This document shows, in pieces, positions 27,480 to 35,146 of a stretch of DNA of 35,146 nucleotides (the stretch's first letter is position 1; each line of letters starts with the position of its first letter). The DNA comes from Rhodocyclaceae bacterium (GTDB lineage: Bacteria > Pseudomonadota > Gammaproteobacteria > Burkholderiales > Rhodocyclaceae), in NCBI GenBank assembly GCA_027310465.1, contig DAIDAU010000502.1, positions 1 through 35,146 of the forward strand, given 5' to 3'. The notes below the pieces were generated by a model. It was not told the origin of the DNA. It made no database searches and worked only from the letters and a program-made list of their open reading frames with translations. The translations under genes were made by a program, and so were the position numbers.

Positions 27480-29180
27480 ATGCGCATCAGCACCTCGCAA
27501 ATCTATCAAACCGGCATCCGCTCCATCAACGACCAGACGGTGACGCTCCTGCGCAACCAGCAGATGCTGTCGTCCGGCCGCCGTGTCGTCACGCCGGCGG
27601 ACGATCCGGTCGCCGCGGCGCGCGCGCTCGTCGTGACCGAGGCGAAGGACATCAATGCGCAATTCGGCACCAACCAGGGCAACGCCAAGGACGCGCTGAA
27701 CCTCGAGGAATCCCAGATGTCGAGCCTGGGCGACCTGCTGACGCGCGTGCGCCAGCTCGCCGTGCAGGGGGGGGATGGCGCCCTGTCCGCGAACGACCTC
27801 AAGAGCATCTCCGCCGAATTGCGCTCGCGCTTCGAGGAACTGCTGGGCATCGCCAACACGACCGACAGCAACGGCGACTTCATCTTCTCCGGCAACATGG
27901 GAGGCACCAAGCCGTTCGGCGCCAACGTCGATGGCCTCAACGCGGCGCCGGGCAACGAAGTCACCTATTCCGGGGACAGCGGGCAGCGCAACCTGCAGGT
28001 GTCCGCCACGCGCTTCCTCCAGACCAGCGACGCCGGCGATGCCATCTTCAGGCAGATCGCGAACGGCAACGGCAGCTTCGTCACGGACTACAACACCACG
28101 AACACCGGGACGGGCGTCGTCGATGCCGGCAGCGTGCTCAATTCCGCGACCTGGGACGCGCTGCCGAACAAGGACTACTCGATCAACTTCTGGGTGGACG
28201 CCAACGGCATCGCCGGCACGCCCGGCACGACGTACTACGACATCGTCGATACGACCACGGGGAACTCGCTGCTGACGGGGAATCCGCCAGTCGTGCCGGG
28301 TTCCACGTCGGCCGGGCCGCCGCCGGTGCCGAGCCTCGCGACCGCGGGGCTGCGGACCTACCATGATGCCAACGCGATCCAGCTGAGCAAGCAGCCCGGC
28401 GATCCCGGGCCGGCGTTCGACCTCGGCTCGAGCGTCACCATCACGGGCTCGCCCGCCAGCGGCGACACCTTCACGATTGCGCCGAGCACGACGCAGAGCG
28501 TCTTCAAGACCGTCGCGAACCTGATCGGAGCGCTGGACGGACAGAGCTACAGCACGCTGACCGGAACGGCTTTTGCCGGACCGCTGACCATAAATGCCGC
28601 CAACAACACGCTGAGCCTCACGGTCAATGGCGTGCAGAAGAATATCGTGGTGCCCAGCGGTACCTATGGCAATTCGATTACGCTGGCGAACGCCATCAAC
28701 GCCGCCATCGCCGATCCCGTCAACGGCTTCGGCACCAACGTCGCCACCGCGTCAGGCATCAACGGCAACATCGTGCTGACGGCGCCGTCGAACGGCAGCA
28801 ACAGTGCGGGCATTTCGGTCGTCTCGGGCACCTTGGCGGTCGCCAGCGTTTTCGGCACGGCAACGCCGACCGCGGGCACGATCACGCGGAGCTCGACGGC
28901 CCTGGCCAACCAGATCAGCCAGGCCCTCACCAACATCGACCAGGCCTACGACAACGTGTTGCGCGTACGCTCGGGCATCGGCGCCCGCTTGAACGAGCTG
29001 GATTCGCTGTCCAGCGTCAATCAGGACGTGAATCTGCGCTACCAGGAAACGCTGTCCAACCTGCAGGACGTCGACTACGCGAAAACCATCAGCGACCTGC
29101 AGCAGAACCAGAACAACCTGGATGCGGCGCAGAAGTCGTACATGAAGGTGACCCAGCTGGGACTATTCAACTATCTCTGA
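27480..29180 (+). CDS. flgL: Hook-filament junction protein FlgL (566 aa, enlarged)
   Basis: MRISTSQIYQTGIRSINDQTVTLLRNQQMLSSGRRVVTPADDPVAAARAL; C-term ETLSNLQDVDYAKTISDLQQNQNNLDAAQKSYMKVTQLGLFNYL. Confidence 0.95.
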   Translation: MRISTSQIYQTGIRSINDQTVTLLRNQQMLSSGRRVVTPADDPVAAARALVVTEAKDINAQFGTNQGNAKDALNLEESQMSSLGDLLTRVRQLAVQGGDGALSANDLKSISAELRSRFEELLGIANTTDSNGDFIFSGNMGGTKPFGANVDGLNAAPGNEVTYSGDSGQRNLQVSATRFLQTSDAGDAIFRQIANGNGSFVTDYNTTNTGTGVVDAGSVLNSATWDALPNKDYSINFWVDANGIAGTPGTTYYDIVDTTTGNSLLTGNPPVVPGSTSAGPPPVPSLATAGLRTYHDANAIQLSKQPGDPGPAFDLGSSVTITGSPASGDTFTIAPSTTQSVFKTVANLIGALDGQSYSTLTGTAFAGPLTINAANNTLSLTVNGVQKNIVVPSGTYGNSITLANAINAAIADPVNGFGTNVATASGINGNIVLTAPSNGSNSAGISVVSGTLAVASVFGTATPTAGTITRSSTALANQISQALTNIDQAYDNVLRVRSGIGARLNELDSLSSVNQDVNLRYQETLSNLQDVDYAKTISDLQQNQNNLDAAQKSYMKVTQLGLFNYL

Positions 29181-29190
29181 AGATGCGGCG

Positions 29191-29658
29191 ATGAGATTCG
29201 GACTCGCAATGCTGGCGGCGGCCGCCCTCGCAGGATGCGGCAGCTTCAGCATCCCGACCAACGTCAGCGGCAACCTGCCGCGCTCCGGCACCGTGATCCC
29301 CAGCACGACGCTCAACCTCGCGCCCTCGGTGTCGATCGCGCTCGAAAAGGTCGTGTATTGGGGCATGTACGCCGGCGCCGCCTACCTGATCCTCGATCCG
29401 CTCGCGCCCAACTGGGACATCGAGCAGGCGCGCTTTCCCGACGAGCAGTACCACCTGTCGCTGCACATGAAGCGTTTCTACGCCGGCGGCGCCGGCGAGG
29501 CGCGCGTCGTCTTCCATCGCCGCGCCAAGGAGCTGATGCGGGAGCGCGGCTACGACGGCTACCAGGTGGTCGAGTACAACGAGGGCCTCGAATCCTCGGT
29601 GCTCGGCTCGCAGCGCACGGCGGAGGGCGTGATCCGCCTCACCGGGGCGGACAGCTAG
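29191..29658 (+). CDS. Small predicted lipoprotein of unknown function
   Basis: 155 aa; N-terminal hydrophobic segment with lipobox-like LAGC; follows flgL by 10 bp. No family recognised. Confidence 0.75.
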   Translation: MRFGLAMLAAAALAGCGSFSIPTNVSGNLPRSGTVIPSTTLNLAPSVSIALEKVVYWGMYAGAAYLILDPLAPNWDIEQARFPDEQYHLSLHMKRFYAGGAGEARVVFHRRAKELMRERGYDGYQVVEYNEGLESSVLGSQRTAEGVIRLTGADS

Positions 29659-30440
29659 CCGCCCGCGACCTTCATGATCGCGGCCATCGCATCGAACGAC
29701 TGGTCGAACAGGCGTTCCAGCGCCGCGGCGAAGTAGGGCAGCGAGATCGTGATGACGGCGAAGCCGGCGAAGATCGTCACCGGGAAGCCGACGGCGAACA
29801 GGTTCAGCTGCGGTGCCACGCGCGAGAGCACGCCCATGGCGATGTTGGCGATCAGCAGCGCGGCGATCAGCGGCAGCGCGAGCAGGACACCCGCCGCGAA
29901 CATGGTTCCGGCCCAGGCCAGCAAGGTGACGAAGCCCTTGGCTGCGAACGGCACCGTGGAGACCGGCAGCAGCGTGAAGCTCCGCGCCAGCAGCGACAGC
30001 ATCAGCAGGTGGCCGTTCAGCGCGAGGAAGATCAGGGTCGCCAGCAGGGCCATGAACTCGCTGACCACCGGCGCCTGCGACGAAGTGGTCGGGTCGTAGA
30101 ACACCGCGAACGACAGGCCCATCTGCAGGCCGATCAGCTGGCCTGCCACGTCCACCGCAGCGAAGGCGATGCGCAGCGCAAACCCGATCAGCGTGCCGAT
30201 GGCGACCTGTTCGAAGACGATCGCCAGCCCGATCCACGAGCCGGCCGGGACGGCGGGCATCGGCGGCAGGGCGGGGATGAGCGCCAGCGTGATCGCGACG
30301 CCGAAGACCACCTTGATGCGCTCGGGCAGCGAGATGTTGCTGAACACCGGCGCCACCGAGACCAGCGCCAGCACGCGCGCCAGCGGGAACACCAGCATGG
30401 CCAGCCAGGCGTCGAGCTGGGCCGAGCTGACGGAGATCAT
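29655..30440 (-). CDS. fliR: Flagellar export protein FliR
   Basis: MISVSSAQLDAWLAMLVFPLARVLALVSVAPVFSNISLPERIKV; multi-TM; start at 30440 overlaps the fliQ stop. Confidence 0.95.
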   Translation of the reverse strand: MISVSSAQLDAWLAMLVFPLARVLALVSVAPVFSNISLPERIKVVFGVAITLALIPALPPMPAVPAGSWIGLAIVFEQVAIGTLIGFALRIAFAAVDVAGQLIGLQMGLSFAVFYDPTTSSQAPVVSEFMALLATLIFLALNGHLLMLSLLARSFTLLPVSTVPFAAKGFVTLLAWAGTMFAAGVLLALPLIAALLIANIAMGVLSRVAPQLNLFAVGFPVTIFAGFAVITISLPYFAAALERLFDQSFDAMAAIMKVAGG

Positions 30441-30706
30441 CCGATCATGCCGGGGATAGCCTCGAACAGCCGCCGCATGTAATCGGTCATCAGCGTGATC
30501 ATCCACGGGCCGAAGACGATGAGGACGCCGAAGAGCACGACGACCTTGGGCACGAAGGACAGCGTCGCCTCGTTGATCGACGTCGCCGCCTGGAAGATGC
30601 TGACCAGCAGGCCGGTGGCCAGCGCGGCGATGAACAGCGGCGCGGAAACGGTCAGCATGAGTTCGATGGCGTTGCGGCCGATCTCGATTACGGTGGCGGG
30701 CGTCAT
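30437..30706 (-). CDS. fliQ: Flagellar export protein FliQ
   Basis: MTPATVIEIGRNAIELMLTVSAPLFIAALATGLLVSIFQAATSINEATLSFVPK. Confidence 0.97.
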   Translation of the reverse strand: MTPATVIEIGRNAIELMLTVSAPLFIAALATGLLVSIFQAATSINEATLSFVPKVVVLFGVLIVFGPWMITLMTDYMRRLFEAIPGMIG

Positions 30707-30728
30707 GGCAAAGCGGTTCCTCGAAACG

Positions 30729-31490
30729 TCATCCGAAGCTGCGGACCAGCGAGGCGATGATCAGGTTCCAGCCGTCGACCAGCACGAACAGCATGATCTT
30801 GAACGGCAACGACACGATTACCGGCGACATCATCAGCATCCCCATCGACATCAGCACCGAGGCGACCACCATGTCGATGATGAGGAAGGGGACGAACACG
30901 ATGAAGCCGATCTGGAACGCGGTCTTCAGTTCCGAGGTGACGAAGGCCGGGATCAGCACGCGCATCGGCACGGCTTCCGGCGACGCGGGTTTCGGCTGGT
31001 TCGCCACCGTCGTGAAGGTGGCGAGATCGGCGTCGCGCGTCTGCCGCATCATGAAGGCGCGCAGCGGCACGGCGCCGCGATCGAGGGCCTCGAGGAAGGT
31101 GATCCTGTTCTCGGACAGCGGCACGTAGGCGTCGGCGTAGATCTTCTCGCCGACCGGCGCCATGATGAAGAAGGTGAGGAACAGCGCAAGCCCGACCATC
31201 ACCTGGTTGGGCGGCGAGGTCTGGGTGCCGAGCGCCTGGCGCAGCAGGCCGAAGACGATGATGATGCGCGTGAAGCTGGTCATCATCAGCAGCATCGCCG
31301 GGAGGAAGGTGAGCCCGGTGAGCAGCAGCAGGGTCTGGATCGACATCGACCACTGCGTGCCGCCGCCGGGCGTCGGGGTGCCTGTTATGGCGGGCAGCGC
31401 CTGGGCGAGCGCCGCGCACGGCAGCAGCGCCAGCAGGACGGCGAGGAGCTTGAGCGGCGCTGCGAAGCGGCGGCTACGCCTTGGGACCAC
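30729..31490 (-). CDS. fliP: Flagellar export protein FliP
   Basis: [59 protein letters not shown]. Confidence 0.98.
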   Translation of the reverse strand: MVPRRSRRFAAPLKLLAVLLALLPCAALAQALPAITGTPTPGGGTQWSMSIQTLLLLTGLTFLPAMLLMMTSFTRIIIVFGLLRQALGTQTSPPNQVMVGLALFLTFFIMAPVGEKIYADAYVPLSENRITFLEALDRGAVPLRAFMMRQTRDADLATFTTVANQPKPASPEAVPMRVLIPAFVTSELKTAFQIGFIVFVPFLIIDMVVASVLMSMGMLMMSPVIVSLPFKIMLFVLVDGWNLIIASLVRSFG

Positions 31491-31887
31491 GGCGCCGTTC
31501 CGTCATCTGCTTGAGCCACCCCGCGAAGTCGCGCGCGGCTTCCGCGCCGCCCGGGGGCAGTTCCTGCCGCGGCACCTCGGCCAGCGTCGACACCTGGCCC
31601 TGCGCCACTCCCAGCACCAGCCAGCTGGAGCCGACCTCGAGCAGCACGACGCGCTCGCGCGGCCCCACCGAAATCCCCGAGACGACCCGCATCAGCCCGG
31701 AGCCGGGACCGCGGGGCAGCGAAAGGCGCTTGAGCAGCCACAGCGTGCCGAACAGCATGGCCAGGACCAGCCCGAGCCCGAACAGCATCTGCAGGATGCT
31801 GCTGCCGGTGTCGGGCAGGGCGGCCGTTTCGGCCCACGCGGCGGACGAGGGCGCCAGCAGCAACAGCACGGAGTAGGGAACGCGCAT
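31474..31887 (-). CDS. fliO: Flagellar export accessory protein FliO
   Basis: Single TM followed by basic region and [30 protein letters not shown]; overlaps fliP start. Confidence 0.9.
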   Translation of the reverse strand: MRVPYSVLLLLAPSSAAWAETAALPDTGSSILQMLFGLGLVLAMLFGTLWLLKRLSLPRGPGSGLMRVVSGISVGPRERVVLLEVGSSWLVLGVAQGQVSTLAEVPRQELPPGGAEAARDFAGWLKQMTERRRGPKA

Positions 31888-31928
31888 GGGACACCGAGGA
31901 CGTCAGGTGCCGCCAGAATATAAATGCG

Positions 31929-31951
31929 GCTCCGGCGCCGATCGCCGGAGC
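31929..31951 (-). promoter_or_regulatory. Strong intra-operon hairpin between fliN and fliO
   Basis: GCTCCGGCG-CCGAT-CGCCGGAGC, perfect 9-bp stem, 5-nt loop, inside the 110-bp gap. Confidence 0.7.
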
Positions 31952-31997
31952 AAGCGAGGAAAAGCCGGGGTTATCCCAGGAAGAGCCCCGCGGCCGG

Positions 31998-32432
31998 TCA
32001 GCGATGAACCTTGCGCATGCGCTCCTGGGGCGTGATGATGTCGGTGAGGCGGATGCCGAACTTGTCGTTGACGACCACGACTTCGCCCTGCGCGATCAGC
32101 GTGCCGTTGACCAGCACGTCCATCGGTTCCCCGGCAAGGCCGTCGAGCTCGACCACCGAACCGTGCGCCAGCTGCAGCAGGTTGCGGATCGAGATCTTGG
32201 TGCGGCCGAGTTCCACCGTGAGGTGGACCGGAATGTCGAGGATGAGATCGAAGTCGCCTCCCGCCCCCGTCTTCGGCGCCGCGGCGGCCGAGAAATCGTC
32301 GAAGATCTTCGCCGGCTGGGCCTCGGGCGCCGCCGGGGCGGACGTGGCCGCGGCGGCGTCGGTCACCGTCTGCTCGTTCAATGCTGCAGCCCAATCGTCT
32401 TCCGAGATCTGGTGTTCTTGTTCGTCGCTCAT
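31998..32432 (-). CDS. fliN: Flagellar motor switch protein FliN
   Basis: DLILDIPVHLTVELGRTKISIRNLLQLAHGSVVELDGLAGEPMDVLVNGTLIAQGEVVVVNDKFGIRLTDIITPQERM. Confidence 0.97.
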   Translation of the reverse strand: MSDEQEHQISEDDWAAALNEQTVTDAAAATSAPAAPEAQPAKIFDDFSAAAAPKTGAGGDFDLILDIPVHLTVELGRTKISIRNLLQLAHGSVVELDGLAGEPMDVLVNGTLIAQGEVVVVNDKFGIRLTDIITPQERMRKVHR

Positions 32433-32441
32433 GGCGTGCTC

Positions 32442-33419
32442 CTATGCTTCGGCTTCCGGCTTCAGGAAGCGCTCGACTCTGATCGCGTACTGGCCGTCGC
32501 GCACCCCGTAGCGGCATTCCATGACCGGCACGCCGTCGGCGGTGGCGTTGACGGTCTCATCGATGGTCACCGGCACCACGTCGCCGACCTTGAGCTTCAC
32601 GACGTCGCCCAGGGTCAGGGTGGTGTGGCCGAGCGTCACGCTCAGCTCGACCTCCGCGCCGCGCAGCTGGCCGGCCAGCGTGCCGCTCCAGCGGCGGTCC
32701 GATCCCGCCTGCTCGCTGTGCATCGTGCTGTAGAGGATGTCGCGGATCGGCTCCACCATCGAGTACGGCAGGCACAGGTGCATCTCGGCCGAGTTGCCCG
32801 TCAGCTCGATGGTGAAGGTCACCGCGACGACGATCTCGGACGGCGTGGCGATGTTCGCGAACTGCGTGTTCATCTCGGAACGCACGTACTCGAACTCGAT
32901 CTTGTAGACCGGCTCCCAGGCCTTCTGGTACTCGTTGAAGAACACGTTCAGCAGGCCCTGGATGATGCGCTGCTCGGTCGGCGTGAAGTCGCGGCCTTCG
33001 ACGCGGGTGTGGAAGCGCCCGTCGCCGCCGAACATGTTGTCGACGACGAGGAAGACGAGGTTGGGGTCGAAGACGACCAGGCCGGTGCCGCGCAGCGGCT
33101 TGACGGTGACCAGGTTGAGGTTGGTCGGCACCACCAGGTTGCGGATGAACTCGCTGTATTTCTGCACGCGGATCGGGCCCACCGAAATCTCGGTGCTGCG
33201 GTGCATGTAGTTGAACAGGCCGATGCGCAGCAGCCGCGCGAAGCGCTCGTTGATGAGCTCCATCGTCGGCATGCGGCCGCGGACGATGCGCTCCTGTCGG
33301 CCGAGGTCGTAGCTCCGGACGCCGCCGGTCTCTTCCTGGACCGGCTCCTCGTCGGCCTCCCCGGTGACGCCCTTCAGCAGGGCATCGACCTCTTCCTGGG
33401 AGAGAAAGTCCTGGCTCAT
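32442..33419 (-). CDS. fliM: Flagellar motor switch protein FliM
   Basis: N-terminal CheY-binding motif FLSQEEVDALLKGV; ERIVRGRMPTMELINERFARLLRIGLFNYM. Confidence 0.98.
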   Translation of the reverse strand: MSQDFLSQEEVDALLKGVTGEADEEPVQEETGGVRSYDLGRQERIVRGRMPTMELINERFARLLRIGLFNYMHRSTEISVGPIRVQKYSEFIRNLVVPTNLNLVTVKPLRGTGLVVFDPNLVFLVVDNMFGGDGRFHTRVEGRDFTPTEQRIIQGLLNVFFNEYQKAWEPVYKIEFEYVRSEMNTQFANIATPSEIVVAVTFTIELTGNSAEMHLCLPYSMVEPIRDILYSTMHSEQAGSDRRWSGTLAGQLRGAEVELSVTLGHTTLTLGDVVKLKVGDVVPVTIDETVNATADGVPVMECRYGVRDGQYAIRVERFLKPEAEA

Positions 33420-33456
33420 GCGCGTTGCCTGTCTCTGTTTCGGGCGCCGGTTCGCT

Positions 33457-34047
33457 TCACTGGATGATGAAGGAGGTGAACAACACCGCCTGCACCGAAT
33501 CGTCGGGACCGGCGTTGTCGCTCGGTACCGCCGGGGCGCCGTCGGCGGCGCCCTTGGCCTTCGATTTCGGACCGTCGATGATCAGGTTGATGGCGTCGCG
33601 GATCTCGTTGGCGAGCCGCTGCACGCCCTGCGGATTCGACAGCTCGGACGGCTTCTTGCCCGACAGCAGCAGCAGCACCTTGTGGCGGAGTTCCGGCGTG
33701 TATTGCTTGACCCGCTCGCCGGTCGCGGCGTCGAGCACGCGCAGTTCGGGAGTCGCCTGCAGATAGGCTTCCGTCTGCTCGGGCTGCAGCTTGACGGTGA
33801 AGGGTTCGAACTTCACGAAAACCGGCGGCGCATCGGGATGATCCTTTTTCGCCTTGTGCGGCTTCTCGGTCTGGGCGGTGCCGTCGCCGGTGTCCTCGTC
33901 GTCCGCCGTATGCTTCTTCTTCAGCGCGAAGAACGCGCCGCCGCCGGCCAGCGCCAGCACCAGCACCCCGATGATGATGAACAGCAGCAGCTTGCCCTTC
34001 GGCTTCGCCGGGGCGGCATCATCTGCTTCGGGTTTCTTTTCGGCCAT
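33457..34047 (-). CDS. fliL: Flagellar basal body protein FliL
   Basis: Single TM, FVKFEPFTVKLQPEQTEAYLQATPELRV; upstream of fliM. Confidence 0.94.
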   Translation of the reverse strand: MAEKKPEADDAAPAKPKGKLLLFIIIGVLVLALAGGGAFFALKKKHTADDEDTGDGTAQTEKPHKAKKDHPDAPPVFVKFEPFTVKLQPEQTEAYLQATPELRVLDAATGERVKQYTPELRHKVLLLLSGKKPSELSNPQGVQRLANEIRDAINLIIDGPKSKAKGAADGAPAVPSDNAGPDDSVQAVLFTSFIIQ

Positions 34048-34085
34048 GCGTTGCTCCTGTCAATCGGTTTGCCTCGATGCGTTCC

Positions 34086-35146
34086 TCAGGCGAACGTATC
34101 GACGAGGCCGTTGCCGCGACGCAAGATCGTTGCGGCGGCCGTGCTCGATACGCCGCTGGTCAGCGGCTGGGCGATCGTCGCGCCCGCGTTCCCGCTGCGC
34201 GAGGAATTATCGCCCTTTTCGCGGTTGGCCGTCGATTGCTGGAAGGATTCGGCGCCGACTTGCGTCTGGCCGAGGGAAATCCCCGCGTCCTGGAGAATCT
34301 CGCGCAGCCGCGGCACGGCGTTCTCGATGGCTTCGCGCACGGTCGGGCTGGCGGAGACGAAGCTCGCGCTGGCCTGGTCCCCCTTCAACGAGATCGACAC
34401 TTCGATGCGGCCCAGTTCCGGCGGATTCAGCACCAGGTCGGCGCGGGTTTCTTGCTTGTTCACGAGCCACGTCAGCTTCTCGCCGACCTCGCCGTCCCAA
34501 CCCGGCGCGCCGACCGGCGTCCGGATATGGGCGGCATTCGGTTCCGCGGCCGGCGCCGCGTGAGGGGCAGCCGGCGCCGCAGCGGCCGAACGCGCATCCT
34601 GGGCGACATTGAGCAATGCCGCGAAATCCGCTCCCTCTTCCTTGGTGGAGGCGGCGCGGCTTGCCGCGTTCTGCAGCCCCTCGGCGGCAAAGTTTTCCGC
34701 CGGGCCCGCCGTCAAGGACGGGGCGGCGAGGGGCTTGGGCGTTTCAGCGGTGGAGGCCTGCAGCGGCGCCGCGGAGCCCGGCGTTGCCGCGGTGCTCGGC
34801 GCGGCGAGCAGCACCGGCTCCTGGCCGTCGTCCGCTCCGCGCTGCTTGCCCTTGGCGCCGGCCGTTTGAAGGTTCTCCTGAGGCGCGGCCTGCCCGGCCG
34901 CAGGGGGCACGATGCCCGCCAGCATCTGGGCGATGGCGGCGATCGCATCGGCCGGCGGCTGTTCGTTGGCATCCGCCTGTGCCAGGGCGTCTGCGGCCGC
35001 CAGCGCCTTGGGTGCCGGCTTGTCGGCCGGCTGGCCGGAAGACGAGGCTTGCTGGCTGACCTGATGCCGCAGCACGGCCGCAAACGGCTGCGCCGGGACG
35101 TCGCCCGGTGCGCTGCCGGGCGAGGAAGCGTCCGAGGGCGCCGCAC
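34086..35146 (-). CDS. fliK: Flagellar hook-length control protein FliK (N-terminus beyond window)
   Basis: Ala/Pro-rich N-region and C-terminal FliK_C-like LTWLVNKQETRADLVLNPPELGRIEVSISLKGDQASASFVSASPTVREAIENAVPRLREIL; the frame stays open to the window edge (…PGDVPAQPFAAVLRHQ). Confidence 0.9.
   Translation of the reverse strand, partial: AAPSDASSPGSAPGDVPAQPFAAVLRHQVSQQASSSGQPADKPAPKALAAADALAQADANEQPPADAIAAIAQMLAGIVPPAAGQAAPQENLQTAGAKGKQRGADDGQEPVLLAAPSTAATPGSAAPLQASTAETPKPLAAPSLTAGPAENFAAEGLQNAASRAASTKEEGADFAALLNVAQDARSAAAAPAAPHAAPAAEPNAAHIRTPVGAPGWDGEVGEKLTWLVNKQETRADLVLNPPELGRIEVSISLKGDQASASFVSASPTVREAIENAVPRLREILQDAGISLGQTQVGAESFQQSTANREKGDNSSRSGNAGATIAQPLTSGVSSTAAATILRRGNGLVDTFA

Noticed and set aside
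1-35146. CRISPR arrays, tRNA/rRNA genes, transposases, integrases, defence genes
   Set aside because: None seen; repeats present are not regularly spaced and no coding sequence in the supplied translations resembles these families

Overview
The window is a dense flagellar and chemotaxis cluster from a GC-rich proteobacterium. Gene content and order look betaproteobacterial, Rhodocyclales-like, but that taxonomy is inference. On the + strand there is an MCP-like transducer, two tandem cheV genes, cheY, cheZ, cheA, flhB, flhA, flhF, flhG, fliA and a MotC/MotD-type stator pair. flgN-flgM-flgA follow on the - strand, then flgBCDEFGHIJKL plus a small lipoprotein on the + strand. The window closes with a convergent - strand operon, fliK(partial)-fliL-fliM-fliN-fliO-fliP-fliQ-fliR. 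Most of it is conventional. The most unusual non-coding structure is a composite inverted-repeat element between the MCP gene and cheV (about 1894-2164). It has two inverted copies of a near-identical 55-bp core, each enclosed by long stem arms whose sequences differ between copies while pairing is kept. Other points of note: a 26-bp duplication of the cheA ribosome-binding/start region that creates a 30-aa leader ORF overlapping cheA; a FlhG whose P-loop lysines are both arginine; a duplicated FliM-like short motif in CheZ; sigma54 and sigma28 promoter candidates, including a stacked pair ahead of flgK; and shared modular insertions in FlgE/FlgK/FlgL. All calls come from reading the sequence and the supplied translations. 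No database searches or folding programs were run.
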